DNA of 64,000 nucleotides from positions 1 to 64,000 of the forward strand of contig NZ_FZOL01000019.1 of the NCBI RefSeq assembly GCF_900188455.1, read 5' to 3'. Below, piece after piece: positions 46,998 through 54,529 of this stretch. The translations under genes and the position numbers were made by a program. The stretch is from Pseudomonas japonica (GTDB lineage: Bacteria; Pseudomonadota; Gammaproteobacteria; Pseudomonadales; Pseudomonadaceae). Numbering within the stretch: position 1 is the first letter of the stretch; every line of letters starts with the position of its first letter. The notes beneath the pieces were generated by a model that saw only the letters and a program-made list of their open reading frames with translations, searched no databases and was not told where the DNA came from.

Positions 46998-48098
46998 TTA
47001 CTCCTTGGCCGCCAGATTCACCGTACGATTGGACCGGTCCACCGGCCGCACCTGTTGTCCCTCGTGCAGCACGTGGCCGCCGGCGGCGACCACCCAGTCG
47101 GAGGCACTGAGGCCTTCGAGCACCGGCACGCTGTCCTGGCCATAGGCGCCGACCCGCACCACGGTGCGCTGCAGGGTGTTGTTGGCGTCGACGCGCCAGA
47201 CGTAGGTCTGGCCGTTCTCCGCGCTGAGCGCCGACAGCGGCACCGCCAGCGGCACCTGCTCGGCATGCTGGATGAACACCCGGGCGCTCTGGCCCAGCTC
47301 GGCCGGGACCTTGCCGGTGTTGAAGGCGATGCGCGCGGCGAAAGTGCGCGAGCGCGGATCGGCGGCGGGAGACAGTTCACGGATACGCCCGTCGAAGCGC
47401 TGCCCCGGTTGCGACCAGAGCTCCACGGTCACCGCCTGGCCCACGGCGAAGCGGCCGAAATTCTGCTCCGGCAGGCTGATCAACACCTCGCGCTCGCCAT
47501 CGGCGGCGAGGGTGAACACGGTCTGCCCGGCGGCGACCACTTGACCGACCTCCACCTGGCGCTTGGACACCACGCCATCCTGGGACGCGCGCAGCACCGA
47601 ATAGCCCGCCTGGTTGCCGGCCACATCGAACTCGGCGCGCACCTGCTTGAGCCGCGCCTGGCCGGCGCGGTAGAGGTTTTCCGCGTTGTCGTACTGGGAA
47701 TGGCTGACCATCTGCCGGTCGAGCAGCTTCTTGTAGCGATCGCGCTCGGCCTGCACCAGGTTCAGATTGGCCTCGGCGGCAGCGACCTGGGCACGGGTCG
47801 CTTCCAGTTGCAGGCGCACGTCCTGCGGGTCCAGTTCGGCCAGCGCCTGGTCGGCCTTGACCCGCTGCCCCTCCTCCACCAGGCGCTTGCTCACCTTGCC
47901 GCCGATACGGAACGCCAGCTCCGGCTCGAAGCGCGCGCGCACCTCGCCGGGGTAGCTGTCGACCGCCGCCGATGCCGGTTGCGGCTGCACCACCATGGCG
48001 GGACGAATGACGGTGGGTGGAGCGCTTTCCTGCCCGCAGGCAGACAGCAGCGCGACCAGAACGGCGGGCAAAGCGACGGGCAAGGCATGACGCAACAT
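46998..48098 (-). CDS. RND periplasmic adaptor lipoprotein, MexJ-like
   Basis: This membrane-fusion protein couples the RND pump to the outer-membrane channel. The 366-residue precursor has a lipobox (VALLSACGQES). A lipoyl-like half (AFRIGGKVSKRLVEEGQRVKADQALAELDPQD), an alpha-hairpin (LEATRAQVAAAEANLNLVQAERDRYKKLL) and the beta-barrel parts follow. It is the first gene of a two-gene operon with the RND gene. A dyad about 36 bases upstream of the start resembles a TetR-type operator. Confidence 0.88.
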   Translation of the reverse strand: MLRHALPVALPAVLVALLSACGQESAPPTVIRPAMVVQPQPASAAVDSYPGEVRARFEPELAFRIGGKVSKRLVEEGQRVKADQALAELDPQDVRLQLEATRAQVAAAEANLNLVQAERDRYKKLLDRQMVSHSQYDNAENLYRAGQARLKQVRAEFDVAGNQAGYSVLRASQDGVVSKRQVEVGQVVAAGQTVFTLAADGEREVLISLPEQNFGRFAVGQAVTVELWSQPGQRFDGRIRELSPAADPRSRTFAARIAFNTGKVPAELGQSARVFIQHAEQVPLAVPLSALSAENGQTYVWRVDANNTLQRTVVRVGAYGQDSVPVLEGLSASDWVVAAGGHVLHEGQQVRPVDRSNRTVNLAAKE

Positions 48099-48134
48099 GG
48101 GAAATGACCTTTCGCGAAGGGTGCTTCGAATATT

Positions 48135-48150
48135 TATACTGGCGGGTATA
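48135..48150 (-). promoter_or_regulatory. Candidate TetR-type operator upstream of the RND operon
   Basis: TATAC (48135-48139) and GTATA (48146-48150) are inverted arms around TGGCGG, 37-52 bases upstream of the adaptor start. The surrounding sequence is AT-rich, as expected for a promoter. TetR repressors such as MexL bind short dyads of this type in the mexL-mexJ intergenic region. The match is to the type of site, not to a known MexL consensus. Confidence 0.45.
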
Positions 48151-48237
48151 TTAAATCAGGGTGTTGCGCTGCGAAAGGTGGGGGGCAGTACTTTGGCCAG
48201 CCTTTTCCGCTGAGAGGGATGGCACTACTCATGCGTA

Positions 48238-48269
48238 TTGTTTTACGTATTACATTGCATATACTGCAA
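48238..48269 (+). promoter_or_regulatory. Toxin-antitoxin promoter with overlapping dyad
   Basis: A -10 box TATACT (48260-48265) lies inside the dyad TTGCA-TATAC-TGCAA (48255-48269). TTGTTT at 48238-48243 is a weak -35 at 16-base spacing. Binding of the antitoxin or its complex to the dyad would block the -10 box, the usual mode of autoregulation. The transcript would have a leader of about 50 nt before the antitoxin ATG. Confidence 0.5.
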
Positions 48270-48325
48270 ACCATGTGTCTCCCACTCCGGGATTCTGACA
48301 AACACACAAAATGAGGCAAAAGCCC

Positions 48326-48607
48326 ATGAGTGCACTTCTTGACCGGGCCGACCAGGCAGTGTCTGCTACCGCGATGGTTCGTGGCTTCAGCGCGAAATTG
48401 AAGGAAGTTACCAGCGGGAAGGTATCCCATCTGGTTATTTTCAAGGACAACGAGCCAGCCGCCGTACTGATGAGTGTCGAGAACTACCAGACACTGCAGG
48501 ATGAACTCGAAGAGCTCCGTGCCGAACGCCAGGCCATTGATCGCCTGTCCACCCTGGACGAAGAAAGGACCGTGAGCCTCGAGGACATGGAGGCTCGCTT
48601 CAAGTAG
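48326..48607 (+). CDS. Type II antitoxin, Phd/YefM family
   Basis: The 93-residue protein has the Phd/YefM plan: an N-terminal DNA-binding region with QAVSATAMVRGFSAKLKEVTSGKVSHLVIFKDNEPAAVLMSVENYQTL, then a charged helical C-terminus (ELEELRAERQAIDRLSTL) that would wrap the toxin. The start at 48326 (MSALLDRAD) follows GAGG; an upstream codon at 48311 is possible. The toxin gene follows after 10 bases. Neutralising the toxin and repressing the operon are family roles. Confidence 0.88.
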   Translation: MSALLDRADQAVSATAMVRGFSAKLKEVTSGKVSHLVIFKDNEPAAVLMSVENYQTLQDELEELRAERQAIDRLSTLDEERTVSLEDMEARFK

Positions 48608-48617
48608 GCAAGAGCCA

Positions 48618-48902
48618 ATGCGATGGAACGTACGCTTTCACCCGGAAGTCGAGCAGGACCTCAAGCATCTGGGCACGACTGAAGCCCGCAGAATCCTCAA
48701 AGTGATCCGCGAGCGCATCGCCGAAGGCGAGCCGGACAAGATCGGCAAGCCTTTGCGCGGTACGCTTGCCGGCTACCGTCGAATCCGCACGGGTGATGTC
48801 CGTATCGTCTACCGCATCGATGGCACTGAAATCGTCCTGATCCTCTGTGTCGGTGCCCGGCGCGACGACAAAGTCTACAAGGCTGCCACCTGGCGCCTTT
48901 GA
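48618..48902 (+). CDS. RelE/ParE-superfamily toxin
   Basis: The 94-residue protein has the RelE fold pattern: RFHPEVEQDLKHL, IAEGEPDKIGKPLRGTLAGYRRIRTGDVRIVYRI, and the C-terminal ILCVGARRDDKVYKAA with the basic and Tyr residues used by RelE-type mRNA interferases. RelE relatives cleave mRNA on the ribosome while ParE relatives poison gyrase; the conserved R-x-Y pattern favours RelE here, as inference. Its gene ends 8 bases before the convergent LysR gene. Confidence 0.88.
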   Translation: MRWNVRFHPEVEQDLKHLGTTEARRILKVIRERIAEGEPDKIGKPLRGTLAGYRRIRTGDVRIVYRIDGTEIVLILCVGARRDDKVYKAATWRL

Positions 48903-48910
48903 TCCCGCCC

Positions 48911-49849
48911 CTACTGCGGCGGGAAATCCTGGTGAGCGCACTGCCCCCGCAACAGCTCGACCACCTGCTGGCGAAACCAGCGCCGCAGTCCATCCCCATG
49001 GGTGCGGGCGTGCCAGATCTGCATCACCTCCACCTGCGGCAGCGCCAATGGCAGCGCGTGCATGCGCAGGTCCGAGTCCCGCTCCACCGCTTCCTCGGCC
49101 AGTGAGCGCAGGCAGGTCAGCAGCAGATCGGTGCCCCGCACCAGACGTGTCGGGGCGATGAAACTGGACAATCCCGCCACCACTCGCCGCTCCAGTCCAC
49201 GAGCCTTCAGCGCTCGATCCACCAGCCCGTCGAGGTCGCCGGTGAGGGTGGTGATCAGGTGTTCGCAGTCGAGAAAGGCCTGCAGATCGAGCCCCTCGGT
49301 CAACCGGCGATTGCCCTGGGAGGCGAGCACGACGAAGTCCTCGCTCAACAGCCGCTGCTGATGAAAGGTGTCCGGCAGGTCGGTGTAGAAACCGGCGATG
49401 GCCAGGTCGCAGGTGCCCTTCTCCAGTTCCTCGCGAGGCAGCACGCCACGGGTGTTGTGGGTGATCAGCACGAGATTCGGGGCCTGACTGCGCAGGACCG
49501 GCAACAACCGTGGCAGGAGGATCTGCTCCATGTAGTCGGTGCTGTAGAGGTGCAGGCGCTCGGCGCGGGCGAGGAAGTCCTGGCCGTCGCAAACGTCGTA
49601 AAAGGCTTCCAGGTCGCCTACCAGTTGCCGCACCCGCGGCGCCAGTTCGTGCGCGCGCGGTGTCGGCGTCAGACCGCGGGGCGCACGGACGAACAACGGA
49701 TCGCCGAACTGATGACGCAGCTTGTTCAGCTTGTGACTCAGGGCCGGCTGGCTCAGGGCCATGCGCGCGGCCGCCTGCGAGGCATTGCGCTCCTGATAGA
49801 GCACATGGAAGACCAGCAGCAGGTTGAGGTCTTTCTTGGCGATATTCAT
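48911..49849 (-). CDS. LysR-family transcriptional regulator
   Basis: The 312-residue protein has the N-terminal winged HTH (DLNLLLVFHVLYQERNASQAAARMALSQPALSHKLNKLRHQFGDPLFVR) and the effector-binding domain. It is divergent from the monooxygenase and DJ-1-like genes, starting 88 bases from them, so these are its likely targets. The effector is unknown. NodD/PcaQ-like features of the HTH are common in the group and do not identify a ligand. Confidence 0.92.
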   Translation of the reverse strand: MNIAKKDLNLLLVFHVLYQERNASQAAARMALSQPALSHKLNKLRHQFGDPLFVRAPRGLTPTPRAHELAPRVRQLVGDLEAFYDVCDGQDFLARAERLHLYSTDYMEQILLPRLLPVLRSQAPNLVLITHNTRGVLPREELEKGTCDLAIAGFYTDLPDTFHQQRLLSEDFVVLASQGNRRLTEGLDLQAFLDCEHLITTLTGDLDGLVDRALKARGLERRVVAGLSSFIAPTRLVRGTDLLLTCLRSLAEEAVERDSDLRMHALPLALPQVEVMQIWHARTHGDGLRRWFRQQVVELLRGQCAHQDFPPQ

Positions 49850-49874
49850 TTTTTGGAAGGCTGTGATAAATGCT

Positions 49875-49888
49875 TTCGAATTCTCGAA
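49875..49888. promoter_or_regulatory. Dyad in the LysR/monooxygenase intergenic region
   Basis: TTCGA (49875-49879) and TCGAA (49884-49888) flank ATTC, inside a longer imperfect dyad that starts at ATG and ends at CAT (49870-49892). It is centred about 32 bases upstream of the LysR start and fits a LysR-type binding site. The link is by position only. Confidence 0.45.
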
Positions 49889-49937
49889 TCATAGTGACTG
49901 TCGGAAGATGACGTCCATCGACCTCGGGAGTTCTTTC

Positions 49938-50243
49938 ATGACCATCAGTATTTTCGCCACCATCACCCCCCGCCCGGAACACCGTGATGCCGTTGAACAG
50001 GCATTGCGCACCATGGTGCAACAGTCCCGCGGCGAGCCCGGCAACCTGCGCTATGACCTGTTCATCCGTGAAGGCGAACAACTGGCGTTCGACCTGTTCG
50101 AGCTCTATGTCGACAGCGCCGCCGTGGAGGCTCACCGCCAGAGTGCGCACTACCAGCACTACCGCACGGCCAGCGCCGACTGGACGGCAGCCCCCACCGA
50201 AGTGCGCCTGGCCCGCCCACTGGACCTCGCCCCCTTCAACTGA
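49938..50243 (+). CDS. Antibiotic-biosynthesis-monooxygenase-fold protein (quinol monooxygenase type)
   Basis: The 101-residue product MTISIFATITPRPEHRDAVEQALRTMVQQSRGEPGNLRYDLF has the ABM/YgiN dimeric alpha-beta barrel pattern, with SAHYQHYRTA near the end. YgiN-type enzymes oxidise quinols, and others are heme or small-molecule monooxygenases. It starts 88 bases from the divergent LysR gene and is 16 bases upstream of the DJ-1-like gene, suggesting one small redox operon. Substrate unknown. Confidence 0.85.
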   Translation: MTISIFATITPRPEHRDAVEQALRTMVQQSRGEPGNLRYDLFIREGEQLAFDLFELYVDSAAVEAHRQSAHYQHYRTASADWTAAPTEVRLARPLDLAPFN

Positions 50244-50259
50244 ATCAGGAACCACGCGC

Positions 50260-51108
50260 ATGACCAAGACCACCAAACTGGCAATGGCAGTCGCCGGCGC
50301 CCTGCTCTCCGCGTCCGCCACCGCCGCGCCCAAGGGTGAAGTGCTGGTGCTGCTGTCCAGCGAGAACGTGCTGCCGCTCAAGGGCGGCAAGCAATACCCC
50401 ACCGGTTACTACCTCAACGAGTTCGGCGTACCCGCCGACCATCTGCTCAAGGCCGGCTACAAGCTGGTGCTGGTGACCCCGAAGGGCAATGCGCCAAGCG
50501 TCGACCAGCGCTCGGTGGATCCGCAGTACTTCGCCGGCGACGCGGCGGAAATGAAGCGCATCCAGCAATTGGTGGCGAGCCTGCCGGGGATCGACGACAC
50601 CCTGTCGCTCAAGGAAGTGCTGGCGGGCGATCTGGATCACTACGCCGGGCTGCTGATTCCCGGTGGCCACGCGCCGTTGATCGACCTGGCCAACAACCCG
50701 GAGGTCGGCGCCCTGCTGCGGCATTTCCACCAGGCCGGCAAACCGACGGCGGCGATCTGCCACGGCCCGATCTCCCTGCTCTCGGCGCAGGCGGATCCGG
50801 CCACTTACCAGGCCGCATTGGCGCGTGGCGAGAAGCCGGCGGCCAAGGACTGGATCTACCAGGGTTACCGCATGACCATCTTCGCCGACGCGGAAGAGCA
50901 GGTGTTCGAAAGCTCGCTCAACGGCGATCGCATCCTGTTCTATCCGGCGAAGGCGATGGAAACGGCGGGTGGCGACATGAGCTATGTCCAGGCCTGGAAC
51001 CCGAATGTGGTGGTCGACAGGGAACTGATCACCGGGCAGAACCCGTTTTCCGATCATGCACTGGGCAAGGCACTGGTGAGCAAGCTGGGTGAGGCCCCGC
51101 GTCGTTGA
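50260..51108 (+). CDS. Exported DJ-1/PfpI-family protein
   Basis: The 282-residue precursor starts with a Sec signal peptide (MTKTTKLAMAVAGALLSASATAA), unusual for this mostly cytoplasmic family. The nucleophile elbow is AAICHGPISLL with Cys167-His168, and Glu54 in LNEFGVPAD fits the third member, as in Hsp31/YDR533C-type glyoxalase III or chaperones. GLLIPGGHAPLIDLANNPEVG is a family segment. It shares an operon with the ABM protein under the divergent LysR gene. Confidence 0.87.
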   Translation: MTKTTKLAMAVAGALLSASATAAPKGEVLVLLSSENVLPLKGGKQYPTGYYLNEFGVPADHLLKAGYKLVLVTPKGNAPSVDQRSVDPQYFAGDAAEMKRIQQLVASLPGIDDTLSLKEVLAGDLDHYAGLLIPGGHAPLIDLANNPEVGALLRHFHQAGKPTAAICHGPISLLSAQADPATYQAALARGEKPAAKDWIYQGYRMTIFADAEEQVFESSLNGDRILFYPAKAMETAGGDMSYVQAWNPNVVVDRELITGQNPFSDHALGKALVSKLGEAPRR

Positions 51109-51162
51109 TCCGTGCCATCGGCGCCGCTCACGCGGCGCTTCGCGCGTGAGCTCGCTGCCACC

Positions 51163-52089
51163 TCAAGCAGCGTCCCAGGCGCGCTTCTTCTCCAGCAGAA
51201 AGTCGATGAACGCGCGCAACCGCAACGGCACGTGCCGACCATGCGGATACAGCAGGGTGAACGGCCGCGAGCGCCCGCCGAAATCCTTCAGCACCTCGAC
51301 CAGGGCACCCTCGGCCAGCTCCCGCTCGACGATGAAGCGATAGGTCTGGAACAAGCCTGCGCCGCTCTTGGCCAGGGTCACGCCGCCGAGCACATCGTCG
51401 GAGCAGACATACCCGCCATCGGCGAGAATCTCCCGCGGCTCGCCGCCTTCGTTGAACAGCCAGGCGATACGCCGCCCGCTGCTGGGCAACTCGAACTGGA
51501 TGCACTCATGTCGCTCCAGGTCGTCCAGCGAGACCGGTTCGCCGACCCGGGCCAGGTACTCGGGAGTCGCCACCACCACCAGCGCCGCGTCCTCCAGCAG
51601 CCGGGCGATCAGCGTCGAGTCCGGCTGGGCGCGCACGCGGATGGCCGCGTCGTAACCCTCGCCGACGAAGTCGATGTTGCGATTGCTCAGATGGATATCC
51701 ACGGTGACACCCGGATAGCGCCCACGAAACTCCGCCAGCAGCGGCAGGATGCGGTGATGCCCGTAGGTGGTGGGCAGGCTGATACGCAGGGTGCCGGTCG
51801 GCTCCTGTTGCTGGCCCATCACTTCGCGCTCCGCCTCGACCAGCTGGGCCAGCACCTGACGGCATTGCTCGTAGTAACCCCGGCCACCGTCGGTCAGACG
51901 AATGCTGCGCGTGGTGCGAACGAACAGGCGCACACCCAGGCGCTCTTCCAGCCGCCCCACCGAACGGCTCACCGCTGCCGGCGTCACCCCCGCAGCCAGC
52001 GCTGCCGCGGTAAAACTGCGCTCCTCCGCCGCCAGGCAGAACAGCTCGATGCTGCCCAGCAGCACATCGTCGAATTGTCGCTTCACCAT
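51163..52089 (-). CDS. LysR-family transcriptional regulator
   Basis: The 308-residue protein has an N-terminal HTH (SIELFCLAAEERSFTAAALAAGVTPAAVSRSVGRLEERLGVRLFVRTTRSIRLTD) followed by the typical effector domain. It is divergent from the SDR-tautomerase genes, with a gap of 120 bases holding a palindromic site next to its start codon. It is a different subfamily from the LysR at 48911 (short DGGRGYYEQCRQVLAQLVEAE linker, DsdC/AaeR-like group). The effector is unknown. Confidence 0.92.
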   Translation of the reverse strand: MVKRQFDDVLLGSIELFCLAAEERSFTAAALAAGVTPAAVSRSVGRLEERLGVRLFVRTTRSIRLTDGGRGYYEQCRQVLAQLVEAEREVMGQQQEPTGTLRISLPTTYGHHRILPLLAEFRGRYPGVTVDIHLSNRNIDFVGEGYDAAIRVRAQPDSTLIARLLEDAALVVVATPEYLARVGEPVSLDDLERHECIQFELPSSGRRIAWLFNEGGEPREILADGGYVCSDDVLGGVTLAKSGAGLFQTYRFIVERELAEGALVEVLKDFGGRSRPFTLLYPHGRHVPLRLRAFIDFLLEKKRAWDAA

Positions 52090-52108
52090 TGATTACACCG
52101 TGTATCAA
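52089..52108. promoter_or_regulatory. Palindromic site in the LysR/SDR intergenic region
   Basis: TTGATTACACCGTGTATCAA at 52089-52108 has outer arms TTGAT/ATCAA and inner arms TACAC/GTGTA. It sits directly at the LysR start codon (52087-52089), so binding there would block the LysR gene. The spacing and composition fit a LysR-type site for autorepression and control of the SDR gene. Confidence 0.5.
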
Positions 52109-52209
52109 CTGAAGTACCGGAAGCCCTATTTATCCGACCTCGCCGCAAAAATATAGTCCTCCCAACAGCGCGCTGAACACCCTTTCGGAACCTTTGTGGA
52201 GACACCTTC

Positions 52210-52941
52210 ATGAGCAAGCAGACCGTCGTCATCACCGGCACCTCCAGCGGCATCGGCCTGGGCCTGGCCCGGGCGTTCCTGGCACGCGGCTTCAATGTCG
52301 TCGGCAACGCCCGCAGCGAAGAACGGCTGTGGGAAAGCAAACTGGCCCTCGGCAACCCGGCCAACTACATCGGCGTGGCGGGCGATATCGCCCGGCCGGA
52401 AACCGCCGAGCAACTGGTCAAGGCGGCAATCGAAACCTTCGGCCAGGTCGATGTGCTGGTGAACAATGCCGGCTTCTTCCTGCCCAAGCCGTTCACCGAC
52501 TACACCCCGGCCGAGCTGGACAGCCTGCTGGAAACCAACCTCAAGGGCGTGGTCTACGCTTCCCAGGCCGCCGCGCGGCACATGATCGAGCGTCGGCAGG
52601 GACATATCGTCAACATCACCGCGGCGGTGGCGCTGCAGGCCAATCGTGCGGTACCGGCGGCACTGCCGGTGCTGATCAAGGGCGGCCTCAACCAGATGAC
52701 CCGCGCCCTGGCCCTGGAGCTGTCGCCGTACAACATCCAGGTCAACGCGGTGGCCCCCGGCATCATCGAAACGCCGATGCACGACCCGGCGATCCACGAA
52801 TTCCTCGCCGGCCTGCAGCCCAGCGGGCGGATCGGCCGGATCGAGGATATCGCCGAAGCCGTGCTGTACCTGGCGAATGCCGACTTCACCACCGGCGTGG
52901 TCCTGCCGGTGGATGGCGGCATGAGCACCGGCACCTGGTAA
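52210..52941 (+). CDS. Short-chain dehydrogenase/reductase-like protein with altered active site
   Basis: The 243-residue Rossmann protein has the cofactor motif TGTSSGIG (residues 9-16), NNAG (85-88) and the catalytic-tetrad Asn110. The Lys (K157) is present, but the Tyr of YxxxK is Pro153 (P-V-L-I-K) and the usual Ser is Ala138. A group of SDR relatives with PxALxxLxKGGLN in this place exists. It may use another residue, or may not be a dehydrogenase. The gene follows the divergent LysR and precedes a tautomerase gene by 31 bases. Confidence 0.85.
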   Translation: MSKQTVVITGTSSGIGLGLARAFLARGFNVVGNARSEERLWESKLALGNPANYIGVAGDIARPETAEQLVKAAIETFGQVDVLVNNAGFFLPKPFTDYTPAELDSLLETNLKGVVYASQAAARHMIERRQGHIVNITAAVALQANRAVPAALPVLIKGGLNQMTRALALELSPYNIQVNAVAPGIIETPMHDPAIHEFLAGLQPSGRIGRIEDIAEAVLYLANADFTTGVVLPVDGGMSTGTW

Positions 52942-52972
52942 CCGCAGCCCCCATCTCACAGGAGCGCACGCC

Positions 52973-53185
52973 ATGCCTTTCGTAAGCCTTCGCATCACCC
53001 GCGACGGGGTGACCCGGGAACAGAAAGCCCAGGTCATCAAGGAATTCACCGAGACCCTGGAACGGGTCCTCGGCAAGCGGCCGGACCTGACCCACATCGT
53101 GATCGAGGAAGTGGATACCGATAACTGGGGCTATGCGGGAATGACCACGACCGAATATCGCAGCAGGGAAGAGAAGAGCCGCTAG
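52973..53185 (+). CDS. 4-oxalocrotonate tautomerase family protein
   Basis: The 70-residue protein begins MPFVSLRITRDGVTREQKAQVIKEFTETLERVLGKRP. The mature chain would carry the N-terminal Pro that acts as general base in this superfamily. It lacks the aromatic residues typical of xylH-type 4-OT at the end, so substrate is open. It is cotranscribed with the SDR gene, 31 bases downstream. Confidence 0.9.
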   Translation: MPFVSLRITRDGVTREQKAQVIKEFTETLERVLGKRPDLTHIVIEEVDTDNWGYAGMTTTEYRSREEKSR

Positions 53186-53232
53186 CCTTTCGGCTGTCTC
53201 CGGGACAGGCCCGCTCAGATGAACGCAAGCCA

Positions 53233-53277
53233 CTGCGAAGGTCCGTACCGCCCAACAGGCTGGACGGACCTTCGCAG
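53233..53277. terminator. 14-bp inverted repeat between tautomerase and unknown gene
   Basis: CTGCGAAGGTCCGT (53233-53246) and ACGGACCTTCGCAG (53264-53277) form a perfect 14-bp stem with a 17-base loop. It lies between the convergent ends of the tautomerase gene and the unassigned gene and probably ends both transcripts. Confidence 0.65.
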
Positions 53278-53293
53278 CTCCTGCCTCCTGCGA

Positions 53294-54529
53294 TCACAGG
53301 TAGTCGAATACACATTCGACAAGAGTATCGAGCAACCTGTCACGCTCCCCGCCCGGTTGGTCCGCTCGTTTTTCCGCTACTGGCCTCCGCTCCGCGGAAT
53401 TGAAACGGGTCACGCTGGCAATGAGCACCGGAAATCGGCGTGCGCCTGCGCAGGGCGCAGAACCTTGAGCAGAAAGATGCTCCGCCAGCCGATTCAGAGC
53501 CCTGGACGAGCGGCGGAGGGCGCCTGGAAGATAAGGTGAGTGGTACCCGTCTCGCAGCTCCTGCCGAAGCGTGGCCTGAACCAGGCTCAGGTGTTCCAGG
53601 CGTTCCATGCCAAGGCTGCTGCCGAAGCTCATCAGTCCCAGCGCCGCCGGATTGACGTGACGTGGCACGCCCTTCCACTTCGAGTGGTCCAGAAGGCTGC
53701 CCCCTGCCGGTATGCCGGGCGCTGACGGGTAGCCGAGCAATGTCCCCATCAATCCGTCCCAGTCACCTGCGGCCGCTGGCCTGGGAGAGAAATCCCGGCC
53801 GACGGTACCGGGTGCACCGTCGATCAATGCCTCGAGTTGTCGTCCAAGCGAAGTAGTGCTCGGATCCATCGGAAAACGGGGAACCGGCTGCCCTGCCAAC
53901 CAGTGCACATCCTGAGTGCCGATCGACCAGCGCGCTCTTCCGGCCCTCGGGTCCCAGACCAGCGCGTACTTGCCGATGTCGTGCGGCACGCCACCCGTGT
54001 TGATGTCGTACACCCCCGCAAGCGCGCCGTTGTGAGCGAGCCGCAACTCGAACCTGGGCCACTGGTTGTACAGGTAGAACTGCTGCTGATCAGTGCCTTG
54101 GGGGTCAATACCGCCGCCCGGATCATAGCGAAAAGCACGCGGCCGGCGGCTGCCGGTCTTCTTGAACATCAGCAGAAAAGCGCTGCGACGAACGATCACA
54201 TGCATGCCGTTGGCATCAGGCTCGCTCACGTACACCACGAACATGGCATCCGCCAGCTCACGACAGCAGCTCTGGCTTCCCGCCATATAGCTGGCCATCG
54301 GTGAAGAGTGAAGAAAGACGCCACGGAACCTGACAATGTTCTGCGACCTATCGTACAGACTCGAACACTGCCTATTGAGCGTACGGAGCGTCTCGCGCGA
54401 AATCAGATGCTGGACCAGGTCCGGCTCCGGATACGGCGCCGGACCACTTCGGGCACGCAGATGAGCCGTGCTGAACGCCCTATCGAATGCCACCGTGCAA
54501 TTGGCTCCCGGATTTTTGACTAGCGCCAT
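53294..54529 (-). CDS. Unassigned 411-residue protein
   Basis: The product starts MALVKNPGANCTVAFDRAFS and ends VECVFDYL. I do not recognise any domain. It has no signal peptide or membrane segment. Segments with clear structure are FVVYVSEPDANGMHVIVRRSAFLLMFKK (beta strands), FYLYNQWPRFELRLAHNGALAGVYDINTGG and DIGKYALVWDPRAGRARWSIGTQDVHWLAGQ. The C-terminal 90 residues are Arg- and Ala-rich. The ribosome site is very strong (AAGGAGGTGGA directly before ATG). It lies alone on the minus strand between the tautomerase and TetR genes, with no obvious partner. An in-frame extension upstream to 54577 is disfavoured. Confidence 0.75.
   Translation of the reverse strand: MALVKNPGANCTVAFDRAFSTAHLRARSGPAPYPEPDLVQHLISRETLRTLNRQCSSLYDRSQNIVRFRGVFLHSSPMASYMAGSQSCCRELADAMFVVYVSEPDANGMHVIVRRSAFLLMFKKTGSRRPRAFRYDPGGGIDPQGTDQQQFYLYNQWPRFELRLAHNGALAGVYDINTGGVPHDIGKYALVWDPRAGRARWSIGTQDVHWLAGQPVPRFPMDPSTTSLGRQLEALIDGAPGTVGRDFSPRPAAAGDWDGLMGTLLGYPSAPGIPAGGSLLDHSKWKGVPRHVNPAALGLMSFGSSLGMERLEHLSLVQATLRQELRDGYHSPYLPGALRRSSRALNRLAEHLSAQGSAPCAGARRFPVLIASVTRFNSAERRPVAEKRADQPGGERDRLLDTLVECVFDYL

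Noticed and set aside
44340..48107. A plus-strand open frame of about 1255 codons opposite the RND pump genes
   Set aside because: It is the antisense shadow of the GC-rich pump genes, rich in His/Arg/Gly/Gln and lacking any domain; the minus-strand genes have full family motifs.
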